This document shows, piece after piece, positions 8,063 through 18,385 of a stretch of 64,000 nucleotides of DNA. A program made the translations under genes and the position numbers. The notes beneath the pieces are model-generated. The model was not told the origin of the DNA. It saw only the letters and a program-made list of their open reading frames with translations, and made no database searches. Every line of letters begins with the position of its first letter. Position 1 is the first letter of the stretch. Source of the stretch: Paraflavitalea devenefica (GTDB taxonomy: Bacteria; Bacteroidota; Bacteroidia; Chitinophagales; Chitinophagaceae); the NCBI RefSeq assembly GCF_011759375.1, contig NZ_JAARML010000002.1:744001-808000 (forward strand), written 5' to 3'.

Positions 8063-11000
8063 ATGATGCAAAAACTCCTGGCCAAAAGTTGGGTTTCCCT
8101 GCGAAGCGTGTACCGTGTATTCATTCCGTGTTTTTTAATGATGCTCTATTGCATTACTGCTGTTGCTCAGGTGAAAGAAGTCAGCGTACTTCAAAAACCG
8201 GTTACCGTAACAGGCAAAAACATATCGCTCCTGCAGGTGTTCAAAACCATAAAAAAGCAAACAGGGCTCACCTTTTTTTACAGTAACCAGTTATTGGATG
8301 ATAACGAAAAAGTAAGCCTCAACTTTGAGCAGGCAAAGCTGGAAGCAGTACTGGACCATTTATTCAAAAACAGGAATATCAGCTATGAGGTACGTGAAAA
8401 CAAGCTGTTATTAAATGAAAAGCCGCCAGCCGGAAAAACAACAGCGGCCGGCTCTGGTGAGGTGGCAGATAATAAAATAACAGAGCTATACAAGGAGATT
8501 GTCAGGGGCCAGGTGCTGGCTGAAGATGGCCAGGTCATCGTAGGGGCTACGGTAGCAGTAAAAAATAAAGAAATCTATACCACTACCGATGAATTGGGGA
8601 CTTTTTATATCAAAGCTGTTGCCGGTGACACCCTCGTTTTTACCATGGTGGGTATGAGTGCACAGGAACTGCGGATCATGAACGCCAAAGTGCTCAAGGT
8701 TACGCTATCGGCCAAAACAGACAAGCTGAATGATGTGGTCGTGGTAGGCTACGGTAAGCAAAAGAAAATTACTGTTACCGGTTCTGTGGCTTCCGTAAAT
8801 ATGCAAGACATGAAAACGCCGGTACCCAGTCTTACCAATGCACTGGCTGGAAAAGTAGCCGGCATTATTTCTGTGCAATCCAGCGGTGAACCCGGGTATG
8901 ATAATTCCACCTTTACGATCAGGGGTATCGGGACCTTTACCGGCAATACTTCGCCGCTGATCATTGTGGATGGCGTGCAGCGCGATGATGTAAACAGCAC
9001 CTATGGTGGTGCTTTCAATAATATAGATCCCGAAGATGTTGCCAGCATTACCCTGCTCAAGGATGCTTCTTCCACCGCCATCTATGGGGCCAAAGGAGCC
9101 AATGGCGTACTGCTCATCACTACTAAAAGAGGTGTTGCAGGTAAGCCTAAGATCTTATTGAAGGTGGAAACAGGGATGACGGGATTTACCAAAACGCCTG
9201 AAATGCTGGACGGCGTTAATTATATGAAACTCCTGAATGAAGCAAGGGTTAACATGGGGTTGCAACCGCTGTATTCAGAAGAGCTGATCAAAAAAACCGC
9301 CAGTGGCCTCGATCCCTACCTCTATCCGAATGTAAACTGGATGGATGCGGTGTATAAAAAGAATGCTTCGCTAACCAATGCCAACCTCAATATCAGCGGG
9401 GGTGGAGAAACCGTTCGATATTATTTGTCAGCCTCTTTCTATAACCAGGAGGGACCTTATAATGTATCAAAACAAAATGGTTTCAACCCCAACCTGAATT
9501 TCAAACGCTACGACTTCCGGACCAATGTGGATGTAAATATCACCAAGACCACCTTGCTGCAAATGAACCTGGCGGCTATGCTTACCAATGCACGGTATCC
9601 GGGCATATCGGCCGGCAGTCTCTGGTACCTGTCCTATGCTACCACGCCGGTAGGTTTCCCCATTGGTTATCCTGATGGAAAATGGGCAGGTCCCACCAAT
9701 AATGGTGGCAGTAACCCATTGAATGAAGTACAGAACAACGGGTACACTACTGAGTTCCGTCCCTCTGTTCAATCTGTATTCACCGTTACCCAAAAATTGG
9801 ATGCTGTTGTGAAGGGCCTTGAAGTATATGGGCGTTTTTCATTTGATAGTTACGGAACGTTTAACAACATCAGGAGCGGCAGGAATGATCTGTGGATCGC
9901 AACCGGGCGTAAGGAAGACGGCGGGTTGGTATATTCCCCCACAAGGACCGGGCAGCAGTTTTTAGGATATAGTCAGAGTTCTTCCGGTGAGCGCGTCATG
10001 TACCTCGAAGGGAACATTAGCTATAACAGGCACCTGGGCGATCACGAGATAGGGGTGATGGCCTTATACAATATGCGCAACCGCCTGGTGAGTACCGCGG
10101 GGGATGTGATCGGCTCCATTCCTTTTCGCAACCAGGCCATGGCAGGCAGGCTCACCTATGCATTCAATAGTAAGTACCTCGCAGAGGTGAATGCGGGGTA
10201 TACAGGTTCTGAAAACTTTGAACCGGGTAAAAAGTTTGGCCTTTTCCCTTCGGTATCTGCCGGGTGGGTCATATCGAGAGAGAATTTCTTTGATCCATTG
10301 GCCAATACGTTCAGCCTGTTAAAGGTCAGGGCTTCGTATGGGGTAGTGGGTAATGACAATATCGGTACTGCCAATGGAAGCAGGAGGTTTCCTTATTTAA
10401 CACAGATTGCCGGCGGCAACTCCACTGGTTTCGGTTTAAATGGCAATTGGGCAGGTGGTTTAACCGAAGCCCAGATAGGCGTAGAGAACCTGACCTGGGA
10501 AAAATCATATAAAACGGATATCGGCTTCGAGATCGGCCTGTGGAATAAGGTGAACATTATAGTAGATCTTTTTAAGGAAAGAAGGAAGGATATCCTGATC
10601 CAGCGTGCTTCCATTGCGCCCATAGCCGGGTATGGCGGTACTGCCATATTTGCCAACCTCGGCGAAATGAATAACAGGGGCATGGATGCCAATATTGAAT
10701 ACAACGATCGTTTTGGCAAATTGACTGTACGGCTATATGGTAATGTAACCTATAGCAACAACAAGATCGTATTCCAGGATGAACCACTCCGTAAGTATGA
10801 TTATCAGCGCGGGACCGGGCACCGGTTTGGAGAATTTACCGGTTATATTGACGAGGGTTTGTTTGTTGACCAGGATGATATCGACAGACACCCCGAACAG
10901 AAGTTTAACCTGGTGTACCCCGGCGATATTAAATACCGGAACCTGAATGGAAAAGACGATGACGTGATCGATACATACGACTGGCAGTATCTTGGCAAAT

Positions 11001-11533
11001 CATGGTTTCCGGGATGGTTATATGGAGCAGGGTTTTCATTGAACTACCGGAAATTCGATCTCTCCATGTTCTTCCAGGGTACCGCGGATGCAGCCATTAT
11101 GGCCAATGGTTCCTGGATTGACGGAGGTGGCATGGGGGCCAGCGGCGTAGGTGTGTTGCCTTTCTCAGGGATCGGGCAATATCCCAACAACACCTTGGCG
11201 AATGTGCAGGACAGATGGACGCCCGACAATCCACGCCAGGATGCTTACTATCCCCGTTTAACGCAGGCCAGCCTTTCCGACAACAATTACCTCGGTAGCA
11301 CCCGGTGGCTCAAAGACGGATCGTATGTGCGGTTGAAACAGGCGTCCCTTGGTTATGCACTCTCCTCACCTGCATTAAAAAGAGGCGGCCTGACGGCCCT
11401 TTACTTCTACCTCTCAGGCCAGAATTTATTAACCTTCAGCAAGTTTAAACTGTGGGATCCCGAACTGGGTTCCAATGGCGCCAAGTATCCTGTTACAAGA
11501 ATGGTAACGGTAGGAGTAAGAGCTCAATTTTAG
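8063..11533 (+). CDS. SusC-like TonB-dependent glycan importer with STN signalling domain
   Basis: A 1156-residue outer-membrane importer. In order: signal peptide 1-36; STN signalling domain about 48-117 (ISLLQVFKTIKKQTGLTFFY); carboxypeptidase-regulatory-like beta domain about 147-215 (VRGQVLAEDGQVIVGATV); a TonB-box-like DVVVVGYG at 224-231; plug about 232-360, with SITLLKDASSTAIYGAKGA; then a 22-strand barrel ending in a VTVGVRAQF strand with terminal Phe. It imports oligosaccharides together with the SusD at 11554, and its STN domain should contact FecR at 6791, so it also acts as sensor. Its start lies 120 bases after FecR. The substrate is not shown by the sequence and is inferred from the enzymes downstream. 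Confidence 0.95.
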   Translation: MMQKLLAKSWVSLRSVYRVFIPCFLMMLYCITAVAQVKEVSVLQKPVTVTGKNISLLQVFKTIKKQTGLTFFYSNQLLDDNEKVSLNFEQAKLEAVLDHLFKNRNISYEVRENKLLLNEKPPAGKTTAAGSGEVADNKITELYKEIVRGQVLAEDGQVIVGATVAVKNKEIYTTTDELGTFYIKAVAGDTLVFTMVGMSAQELRIMNAKVLKVTLSAKTDKLNDVVVVGYGKQKKITVTGSVASVNMQDMKTPVPSLTNALAGKVAGIISVQSSGEPGYDNSTFTIRGIGTFTGNTSPLIIVDGVQRDDVNSTYGGAFNNIDPEDVASITLLKDASSTAIYGAKGANGVLLITTKRGVAGKPKILLKVETGMTGFTKTPEMLDGVNYMKLLNEARVNMGLQPLYSEELIKKTASGLDPYLYPNVNWMDAVYKKNASLTNANLNISGGGETVRYYLSASFYNQEGPYNVSKQNGFNPNLNFKRYDFRTNVDVNITKTTLLQMNLAAMLTNARYPGISAGSLWYLSYATTPVGFPIGYPDGKWAGPTNNGGSNPLNEVQNNGYTTEFRPSVQSVFTVTQKLDAVVKGLEVYGRFSFDSYGTFNNIRSGRNDLWIATGRKEDGGLVYSPTRTGQQFLGYSQSSSGERVMYLEGNISYNRHLGDHEIGVMALYNMRNRLVSTAGDVIGSIPFRNQAMAGRLTYAFNSKYLAEVNAGYTGSENFEPGKKFGLFPSVSAGWVISRENFFDPLANTFSLLKVRASYGVVGNDNIGTANGSRRFPYLTQIAGGNSTGFGLNGNWAGGLTEAQIGVENLTWEKSYKTDIGFEIGLWNKVNIIVDLFKERRKDILIQRASIAPIAGYGGTAIFANLGEMNNRGMDANIEYNDRFGKLTVRLYGNVTYSNNKIVFQDEPLRKYDYQRGTGHRFGEFTGYIDEGLFVDQDDIDRHPEQKFNLVYPGDIKYRNLNGKDDDVIDTYDWQYLGKSWFPGWLYGAGFSLNYRKFDLSMFFQGTADAAIMANGSWIDGGGMGASGVGVLPFSGIGQYPNNTLANVQDRWTPDNPRQDAYYPRLTQASLSDNNYLGSTRWLKDGSYVRLKQASLGYALSSPALKRGGLTALYFYLSGQNLLTFSKFKLWDPELGSNGAKYPVTRMVTVGVRAQF

Positions 11534-11553
11534 TATCCTTCAATCAAAAGAAT

Positions 11554-13422
11554 ATGAATACAATAGTCAAAAATATTTATTCTTTCAGTCTGGTTATTTG
11601 TCTGCTGCTGGTATTGGGTTGCAGCAAATACCTGGATAAGAAACCGGACAATATCATTACCTCCGACATGCTTTGGCAAACAAGGGCCAATGCAGAAGCT
11701 TACTTATACCAGGTATATGGTTATATCCAGACCTCTATGGATGATTATACCATGCTGGGTGCAAGTGATGAAAGCTCCTGCAGCATCCAGGGCGTAAATG
11801 TGCGTAAAATGGTGGTGGGCAACTGGAATGCACAAAGCGGGTATTGGTATAACTGGGGCGGTTATTATTCCGGCATCAGGCAGTCGTTTGTGTTTGAGAA
11901 CAACATCGACAAAGTGCCGGCTACTGCATTAAGCGATGAACTGAAGCAGCAATATAAAGCGGAAGTGCTTTTTTTAAGAGGCTGGTTCTATTGGAAGCTA
12001 TTGCGCCAGTATGGTCCTTTTGTAAAACTAACCGGTACATTAAGCCTCAATGAAGACTATAATAAATATCCCCGCGCTCCATTTGATACCTGTGTACAAC
12101 AGATCAATGAGCTCATGGACCAGGCAGCACAGGGCTTGCCGGCTATATGGTCTTCTTCCGCCAACTATGGAAGGCCTACCAAAGGAGCCTGTCTGGCAGT
12201 AAAATCACAACTGGCGTTGCTGGCTGCCAGTCCTTTGTGGAATGGCAATTCCCGCTTTGCCGGTTTGAAAAATCGTGATGGTGTGGCGCTGGCGCCTGCC
12301 CAATACGATGCCAACAAATGGAAAATAGCCGCTGATGCAGCCAAAGCAGTTATTGATCTGAATGCTTATAAACTCTTTACCAATGTAGATGAAGGCGATC
12401 CGCAGTTCGATCCTTATCTCTCCTGCCGTAATGTGTTCTTAACTCCCTGGAACAGCGAATTGGTATTCTCTACCCACATGGCCGACACCTGGCAGTGGGG
12501 GCATGAAAAACGTTGCGCCCCGCAACCTGGCGGATACAATATGGTAAATGCTACGCAAAACGTGGTAGATGCCTTTTATATGCGCAATGGCAGGACCATT
12601 GATGATCCTTTATCCGGTTATACGGAAACCGGTTTTGTACAATCCAACGATCCGGCCAACTATGGAATAAGCAGGGACGGTGTGAACAGGGGCTATGTAA
12701 CGGGCAACTCGAATATGTATGTAAATCGTGAGCCCCGTTTTTATGTAGACATACAGTACAACGGAAAACCGGTATTGCCGGCTCCTACCACCGACGACAG
12801 AAATTACTTTTCATCGGATGCCAACAGGGATAACAGTGGCAGGGCTGAATTTTATTACAGCGGTAAATCCGGCGTAAGTATCACCAGTAATGGAGATATA
12901 ACGGGTTATAGTGTATTAAAAAATGTAAGTCCTGCAACCAATATCAGGATTGACCGGGCTGCTTATCGCCCCTTTATACACATCCGCTATGCCGAAATAT
13001 TGCTCAATTATGTAGAAGCATTGAATGAATATGATCCTGCCAGTGCCGACATTTTAATTTACCTGAACATGATCAGGCAACGTGCGGGCATTCCCAACCT
13101 GGAGACTGTATATCCCACTGCCGCAGGCAACCAGGTTGAAATGAGGAAATGGATACTGCGTGAAAGACAGATAGAGCTGTGCTTTGAAAGCGACCGGTAT
13201 TTTACCCTTATCCGGAGACTGATGATGGGTAATCCCGAAGTAAAGGCCATTTACAGAATGAATACCATTACCAATGATAACGGGCTGGGTTTTTCCTTTG
13301 CCGGTTATTATACCCGGACCTTGTTCCAGACCAGGTATTGGGACGATAAGATGTATTTGTTCCCTATTTCGCAGGACGATATTGATAAGGACAATGCGCT
13401 GGTGCAAAACACGGGATGGTAA
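11554..13422 (+). CDS. SusD/RagB-like surface glycan-binding lipoprotein
   Basis: A 622-residue lipoprotein with lipobox VLGC (Cys23) followed by SKYLDKKPDN, the usual SusD start. The N-terminal TPR-type region includes AEVLFLRGWFYWKLLRQYG and a long helix ALSDELKQQYKAE; the C-terminal SusD domain ends with ILLNYVEALNE, YLNMIRQRAGIP and WILRERQIELCFESDRYF, all typical. It lids the SusC barrel and captures glycan at the surface. The frame also extends upstream into the SusC end (to 11452), but the ATG at 11554 supplies the lipoprotein signal. It starts 20 bases after SusC. Confidence 0.95.
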   Translation: MNTIVKNIYSFSLVICLLLVLGCSKYLDKKPDNIITSDMLWQTRANAEAYLYQVYGYIQTSMDDYTMLGASDESSCSIQGVNVRKMVVGNWNAQSGYWYNWGGYYSGIRQSFVFENNIDKVPATALSDELKQQYKAEVLFLRGWFYWKLLRQYGPFVKLTGTLSLNEDYNKYPRAPFDTCVQQINELMDQAAQGLPAIWSSSANYGRPTKGACLAVKSQLALLAASPLWNGNSRFAGLKNRDGVALAPAQYDANKWKIAADAAKAVIDLNAYKLFTNVDEGDPQFDPYLSCRNVFLTPWNSELVFSTHMADTWQWGHEKRCAPQPGGYNMVNATQNVVDAFYMRNGRTIDDPLSGYTETGFVQSNDPANYGISRDGVNRGYVTGNSNMYVNREPRFYVDIQYNGKPVLPAPTTDDRNYFSSDANRDNSGRAEFYYSGKSGVSITSNGDITGYSVLKNVSPATNIRIDRAAYRPFIHIRYAEILLNYVEALNEYDPASADILIYLNMIRQRAGIPNLETVYPTAAGNQVEMRKWILRERQIELCFESDRYFTLIRRLMMGNPEVKAIYRMNTITNDNGLGFSFAGYYTRTLFQTRYWDDKMYLFPISQDDIDKDNALVQNTGW

Positions 13423-13453
13423 ATCTATTTGACAATGCTTTCAACTAACTATT

Positions 13454-14767
13454 ATGATAAAGCAAATCATTCACTATACATTGATCGGCTGCCTGTTTTT
13501 GTTCATAGCACTGGCAGGCTGTAAAAAAGATAGCGGCTATAAACATGCAGCCGGAACACCCATGACCATTGATGACTTTACACCTACCGAAGGAGGTGGC
13601 ACTACCGAGATATTGATTACCGGCAGTAATTTTTCTACAGACACTTCCGAGATCAAAGTATTCATCAACGGTAAACAGTTGGCGCTCGTGGGCGCCAATG
13701 GCAACCAGGTAATGGCAGTGGTCCCTAAAAAATGCGGATCGGGACATGTGGTCGTAAAGATTGGCAATGATAGTGTAGTAAGTACCGGCATCTACAATTA
13801 TATGTTTACCAGGACCGTCACTACGCTGGCAGGTAATGGAACAGCCGGTTTTGCCAATGGACAGGGTACAGATGCCATGTTCAATTTCAACGGGGAAGCC
13901 TGGTATCGCAGTGGCGGTATCACGGTAGATGATAACCTGAACGTATATATTGCCGATCCCGGCAATCACTGTATCCGCAAAATTGACAGTACCGGAAAAG
14001 TAACCACCCTGGCCGGTAATCCAAATGTTTCCGGCTATGCAGATGGACAGGGAACGGCTGCGTTGTTTAGTCTGCCTTATGCGCTTGCCATTGATAACGA
14101 CGGCAATATATGGTCGGCCGATCCCGGCAACTGGGACATCCGTAAAATAACGCCCGATGGTATCGCTACCACCTGGTTATGGGGCGCACAGGCGCCATGG
14201 AGTATAGCTTTTGATAAAGCAACCGGCTATATGTACTATTCCAGTTGCAGTAATCCCGGCAATATATACCAGATTACCGGGCAATGGACGGCCGGCGAAG
14301 TTGTTACGGGGCTTAACTACCCGGCCGGTATTGTGTTTGACAAAACCGGCAATTTATATGTATCTGTTAACGGCGATCAGGTGATCAGCAAGTTTACTGC
14401 CGGCGCCTGGGACGGAAGCATTATAGCAGGTCAGCAGGGATCTGCAGGTTACCAGAATGGTGTGGGTACTGCTGCCAGGTTTTCAAGCCCCTGGTACATG
14501 GCTTCTGATGCTGATGATAATTTGTATGTAGCGGGCAATGGCACCTGGGACGGCGGTACTTATAATCCCGACCAAAGCATACGATTCATAGAAGCCAACA
14601 CCTGGAAGGTAAGCACTTTTGCAGGCAGTGGTGTGGCCGGTTTTGCCGATGCCATTGGCGCTGCTGCCGCCTTCAGCGCACCTACCGGTGTGACGGTTGA
14701 TAAAAATGGTACTGTGTATGTGCTGGACAAGAACAATAATCGCATAAGAAAAATAGTATCCGAATAG
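13454..14767 (+). CDS. IPT/TIG and NHL-repeat surface lipoprotein
   Basis: A 437-residue lipoprotein, lipobox LAGC (Cys23). Residues about 38-112 form an IPT/TIG Ig-like domain (ITGSNFSTDTSEIKVFINGK). The remainder is a beta-propeller of NHL repeats with recurring VTTLAGN, FSLPYALAIDNDGNIW and CIRKI-type elements; the last ends as RIRKIVSE. Proteins with this make-up often occupy the surface glycan-binding position after SusD, so an accessory glycan-binding role is likely but inferred. Its stop is only 5 bases before the first beta-helix gene. A related NHL lipoprotein lies at 53012. Confidence 0.85.
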   Translation: MIKQIIHYTLIGCLFLFIALAGCKKDSGYKHAAGTPMTIDDFTPTEGGGTTEILITGSNFSTDTSEIKVFINGKQLALVGANGNQVMAVVPKKCGSGHVVVKIGNDSVVSTGIYNYMFTRTVTTLAGNGTAGFANGQGTDAMFNFNGEAWYRSGGITVDDNLNVYIADPGNHCIRKIDSTGKVTTLAGNPNVSGYADGQGTAALFSLPYALAIDNDGNIWSADPGNWDIRKITPDGIATTWLWGAQAPWSIAFDKATGYMYYSSCSNPGNIYQITGQWTAGEVVTGLNYPAGIVFDKTGNLYVSVNGDQVISKFTAGAWDGSIIAGQQGSAGYQNGVGTAARFSSPWYMASDADDNLYVAGNGTWDGGTYNPDQSIRFIEANTWKVSTFAGSGVAGFADAIGAAAAFSAPTGVTVDKNGTVYVLDKNNNRIRKIVSE

Positions 14768-14772
14768 CCCCC

Positions 14773-16311
14773 ATGAAAACAAGTATAATTTTTAATAGCA
14801 TCAGGAACTTATTGGTATGCCTGTTTTTAATACCGGCATGTGGCAGTAAAAAGGTAGATACCCCAACGCAGGCTACCTCCTCCAAAACCTTGTATGTATC
14901 ACCCGGTGGAAACGACAGCAATGCCGGAACGATCAATGCGCCCCTGCAAAGCATCAATATGGCATTGGGCAAAGTGCTTTCCGGTGATACGGTAATGGTA
15001 AGGGCAGGTACCTACTATGAAAAAGTAAAATTCCCCAAATCAGGCCGGTTAGATAAATGTATCACCCTGAAAGCCTATCCCGGTGAACATCCTGTGATCA
15101 GCGGGGAAGGGTTGCCTATTACTGGTAAGGAAGCATTGGTTACTATTAGTAATGTGAGCTATATTATATTCGAAGGCTTCGATGTATGCAATTATAAAAG
15201 CACCATACCCTGGGTAAATATCAACGGCATACTGGTGAATGAAGGATCGGGCAATATCACCCTGCGGAAAAATAAGATATATAATATAGAGCACAATGTA
15301 AAACCTGAAGACGGAAGAAGCGGTCATGGCATTGAGATCATTGGCAATACCAGTGTGGCCATGAAAAACATTTTGGTAGAAGAGAATGAGATCCATGACT
15401 GCAACACAGGGTACAGCGAAAACCTCACGATCAATGGCTACGTGGATGGCTTTGTGATCAGGAAAAACAAAATATACAATGCGGAGAATATTGGTATTGA
15501 TGCAGCAGGTGGTTACTGGGCCAACCCAACACCTGCATTCAATTATGCCCGCAATGGTATTATCAGTGATAATGAACTGTACAATATTGATATGACCACC
15601 GGCCCAATCGGCGGCAGCACCGGTCATGGCGCTATTGGTATTTATGTAGATGGGGCAAGAAATATTACCGTGGAAAGAAATAATGTGCACGAGTGCGACC
15701 GGGGCATTGGTATTGTTAGCGAAAATGATGCTTATCCTACCAGCAACTGCCTTGTGCGCAACAATTTTGTAGCCAATTGCTGGCGCACCGGCATCTACCT
15801 GGGGGGCTACCTCAATTATACCAGTGGTGGTACCAATGATTGTTATGTGATCAACAACACCCTGTATTTCAATAATAAGGTATTGGGCCATTTTGGTGAG
15901 ATAGAAGGAGAGATCAGGCTCACCGAACGCTGCAATAACAATGTGATCAAAAACAATATTGTCTATGGCAGGCCGGTGGATGTGTTGGTGCATAAGTACA
16001 CGGCAACAGGGACCAATAACATCATAGATCATAACCTCTACTACACTACCGGCACCCCTAAATGGATATGGAATGGTACGGAATATACCAGCTATGAAGC
16101 CTGGAAAACTGCCTGCGGTGGCGATGCCAATTCCTCTAATGGAATTGATCCTTTACTGATCAATACAACATTGCCTGATTTACATATTCAGTCCTCTTCT
16201 CCTGCAAAGAATACAGGGATCGTAATTAATGCAGATGTACATGGGAGTACGGATATAGATGGCAAACCGCGTATTGTGAATGGCAAGATCAGCAAGGGGG
16301 CACAGCAATAA
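14773..16311 (+). CDS. Parallel beta-helix lipoprotein, polysaccharide lyase-like (copy 1)
   Basis: A 512-residue lipoprotein, lipobox IPAC (Cys23). Residues about 35-110 form a DUF1565-like start (LYVSPGGNDSNAGTINAPLQ, GDTVMVRAGTYYEKV, ITLKAYPGEHPVISG). A right-handed parallel beta-helix follows with repeated Asn-rich turns (NITLRKNKIYNIE, GFVIRKNKIYNAENIGID, NCLVRNNFVANCWRTGIYL). The C-terminus is a short domain ending KPRIVNGKISKGAQQ. The fold is common to PL6/PL9 lyases and to carbohydrate-binding proteins; I cannot identify a catalytic set, so activity is open. The next gene is a close paralogue. Confidence 0.85.
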   Translation: MKTSIIFNSIRNLLVCLFLIPACGSKKVDTPTQATSSKTLYVSPGGNDSNAGTINAPLQSINMALGKVLSGDTVMVRAGTYYEKVKFPKSGRLDKCITLKAYPGEHPVISGEGLPITGKEALVTISNVSYIIFEGFDVCNYKSTIPWVNINGILVNEGSGNITLRKNKIYNIEHNVKPEDGRSGHGIEIIGNTSVAMKNILVEENEIHDCNTGYSENLTINGYVDGFVIRKNKIYNAENIGIDAAGGYWANPTPAFNYARNGIISDNELYNIDMTTGPIGGSTGHGAIGIYVDGARNITVERNNVHECDRGIGIVSENDAYPTSNCLVRNNFVANCWRTGIYLGGYLNYTSGGTNDCYVINNTLYFNNKVLGHFGEIEGEIRLTERCNNNVIKNNIVYGRPVDVLVHKYTATGTNNIIDHNLYYTTGTPKWIWNGTEYTSYEAWKTACGGDANSSNGIDPLLINTTLPDLHIQSSSPAKNTGIVINADVHGSTDIDGKPRIVNGKISKGAQQ

Positions 16312-16333
16312 AATATAATTATACAACAAACCC

Positions 16334-17866
16334 ATGTTCACACACTTAATGACCTTCCTCTTATTGGTTGGTGCAGGTATCGGCTGTTCAAAGAGTAAGG
16401 GCGCCACTACATCTTCAGAAAATAATACAAACGTCTGGTATGTATCTGCCACCGGCAACGATGCCAATGCGGGCACCATCAATGCTCCATTCAAAAGTAT
16501 TAATGCCGCCTTAAGTAAGGTACTATCCGGCGATACGGTTTTCGTGAGAGCAGGAACTTACTATGAACAGATCAGCTTCACCAGGTCCGGCCTGCTGGAT
16601 AAGAACATCACCCTAAAAGCATACCCCGGCGAAAGGCCGGTTATAGATGGCAGCCATCTCTCTGTAAGCGGGTGGATGGCAATGGTCACCTTCAGCAACG
16701 TACGGTTTATATCCATGGAGGGGTTTGATATCTGCAATCTTTCTACGGCTGCCTTTAATGCTGATCCGGAAGGAATATTGATCAATGGGAATTCCCATCA
16801 TATAACCATAAAGGATTGCAACATCTACAATATAAAAAGCAATGCCAGCTTAAATGACTGGCGAAGCGCCCATGCTATCCTGGTGATCGGTAATGGAACA
16901 AGTGCCATCACCAACCTTACCATCACCGGCTGCACCATTCATGATACACAAACAGGCACCAGTGAAAATGTTACGCTGGCAGGGAATATAGATGGCTTTG
17001 TGTTTAGCCACAACAAGGTATATGATACTGAAAATATCGGGATCATTGTTGCCGGTGGCGATAACCTGCACCCCGGCGGGAATGTGGCTACCAACTATGC
17101 CCGCAACGGGACCATCAGCGATAATGAATTTCACCACAATACCATGACCAGGACACCCGATGTATGGGGACCAGACAGGTATGGCGCTATTTCCATTTAT
17201 GTATGCGGCGGCGCCGGGACCATTATAGAAAGAAACATCGTGCATGACAGTGACCGGGGTATCGGCCTGGTCAGCGAAAGCAATATCTATGCAACCAGGA
17301 CCACTATTGTAAGAAACAACTTTGTATATAACTGTTGGCGTACCGGTATTTACATGGGCGACTATTTAAACTATACCAAAGGAGGAACTAAAAATTGTTA
17401 TGTGGTGAATAACACCTTATACCAGAATGACCGGGTGGTGGGCGCCTTTGGTGAAATAGAAGGGGAGATCCGGTTAACGGAAAATTGTGACAGCAATGTG
17501 ATCAGGAACAATATTGTATATGCCCGGCCCGACGATGTGTTTGTACATAAGTACACGGCAACAGGCAGTCATAATGTAATTGACAACAACCTGTATTATA
17601 CCACCGGTACTGCCAAATGGATATGGAATGGTACAGCGTACACCAGTTATGCAGACTGGAAAACTGCCTGTGGGGGCGATGCTGGTTCCACCATCGGTAC
17701 AGACCCTTTATTGGTGAACACCTCTTTGCCCGATTTACATATTCAATCCTCTTCCCCTGCGAAGAATACAGGCATAATTATTAACACAGAGATACATGGG
17801 AGCATGGATATAGATGGTAAACCACGTATCGTGAATGGCAAGATCAGTAAAGGTGCGCAACAGTGA
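16334..17866 (+). CDS. Parallel beta-helix lipoprotein, polysaccharide lyase-like (copy 2)
   Basis: A 510-residue lipoprotein, lipobox GIGC (Cys18), aligning end to end with the protein at 14773: the same VSATGNDANAGTINAPF start, AGTYYEQI and LKAYPGERPVIDG blocks, the same NNFVYNCWRTGIYMGDYLN turn and an identical last 19 residues. The core helix residues differ substantially, and an insertion-like WGPDRYGAISIYV segment replaces the copy 1 version. This is a tandem duplication that has diverged, so the pair may act on related but different linkages or bind different parts of one glycan. It is 22 bases downstream of copy 1. Confidence 0.85.
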   Translation: MFTHLMTFLLLVGAGIGCSKSKGATTSSENNTNVWYVSATGNDANAGTINAPFKSINAALSKVLSGDTVFVRAGTYYEQISFTRSGLLDKNITLKAYPGERPVIDGSHLSVSGWMAMVTFSNVRFISMEGFDICNLSTAAFNADPEGILINGNSHHITIKDCNIYNIKSNASLNDWRSAHAILVIGNGTSAITNLTITGCTIHDTQTGTSENVTLAGNIDGFVFSHNKVYDTENIGIIVAGGDNLHPGGNVATNYARNGTISDNEFHHNTMTRTPDVWGPDRYGAISIYVCGGAGTIIERNIVHDSDRGIGLVSESNIYATRTTIVRNNFVYNCWRTGIYMGDYLNYTKGGTKNCYVVNNTLYQNDRVVGAFGEIEGEIRLTENCDSNVIRNNIVYARPDDVFVHKYTATGSHNVIDNNLYYTTGTAKWIWNGTAYTSYADWKTACGGDAGSTIGTDPLLVNTSLPDLHIQSSSPAKNTGIIINTEIHGSMDIDGKPRIVNGKISKGAQQ

Positions 17867-17885
17867 GCAGCTAACTGCGTTTTTT
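17867..17885 (+). terminator. Weak hairpin with T-run after beta-helix copy 2
   Basis: GCAG (17867-17870), CTAA loop, CTGC (17875-17878), then G and six T (17880-17885), directly after the stop codon. The 4-bp stem is short; at most an attenuator between this gene and the next. Confidence 0.3.
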
Positions 17886-17906
17886 CTTAACCTTAAATAA
17901 AAGTCT

Positions 17907-18347
17907 ATGAAAAAGAAATGGATCCTATTCGCTTTATTATGCGTTACCACAGGAACGCTGTTCTTAACTTCCGCATTTACTGTACCGGTAAGCAATGCAA
18001 AAGAAGTACACAAACGGCTACCGGATTATCCCTTACCCTTTAGCGGAGGCGCTGTCCGTCACGGCAGCCCGTTAATTGTAACAGTACAGTGGAATGAAAT
18101 TAACCTGGCTACTTATGGTATTTCAACACGTCCATTGGCAATTGTAGTGAGAAAATACGATCTCAATGGCTTCCCGATTGCAGGAACCGCCCGCACTTAC
18201 TATGTAACCTCAAACAGCAATGCCAGCAACGTGTATGACACCGACTATGTTCATGTGGGCAATGAGATCATGAAGGCTACCCTATACAACCAGGGGTATG
18301 AAAATGTCAGTGGGGCCAACTCTGTTACCTTCAATGTTCAGCCGTAG
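17907..18347 (+). CDS. Small secreted protein of unknown function
   Basis: A 146-residue protein with a signal peptide (MKKKWILFALLCVTTGTLFL, cleavage probably after an Ala-containing site near 23-32). The mature part has regular beta-type patterning, with strands such as SPLIVTVQWNEI, LAIVVRKYDL and NSVTFNVQP, resembling a single Ig-like or CARDB-type domain, and contains no cysteine. I do not recognise the family. It sits between the beta-helix pair and the SGNH gene and is followed by a strong hairpin at 18386-18422, so it probably ends the first transcript segment of the locus. A surface or carbohydrate-binding role is only inferred from position. Confidence 0.75.
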   Translation: MKKKWILFALLCVTTGTLFLTSAFTVPVSNAKEVHKRLPDYPLPFSGGAVRHGSPLIVTVQWNEINLATYGISTRPLAIVVRKYDLNGFPIAGTARTYYVTSNSNASNVYDTDYVHVGNEIMKATLYNQGYENVSGANSVTFNVQP

Positions 18348-18385
18348 TTCCGGCAGGTGATCAAAGATGTCCCTTTTAAAGCCGG

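Noticed and set aside
15049..16032. 327-codon minus-strand open frame inside the first beta-helix gene
   Set aside because: Its product has Ile/His-rich composition with no domain, and the plus-strand gene has a clear lipoprotein signal and family match.
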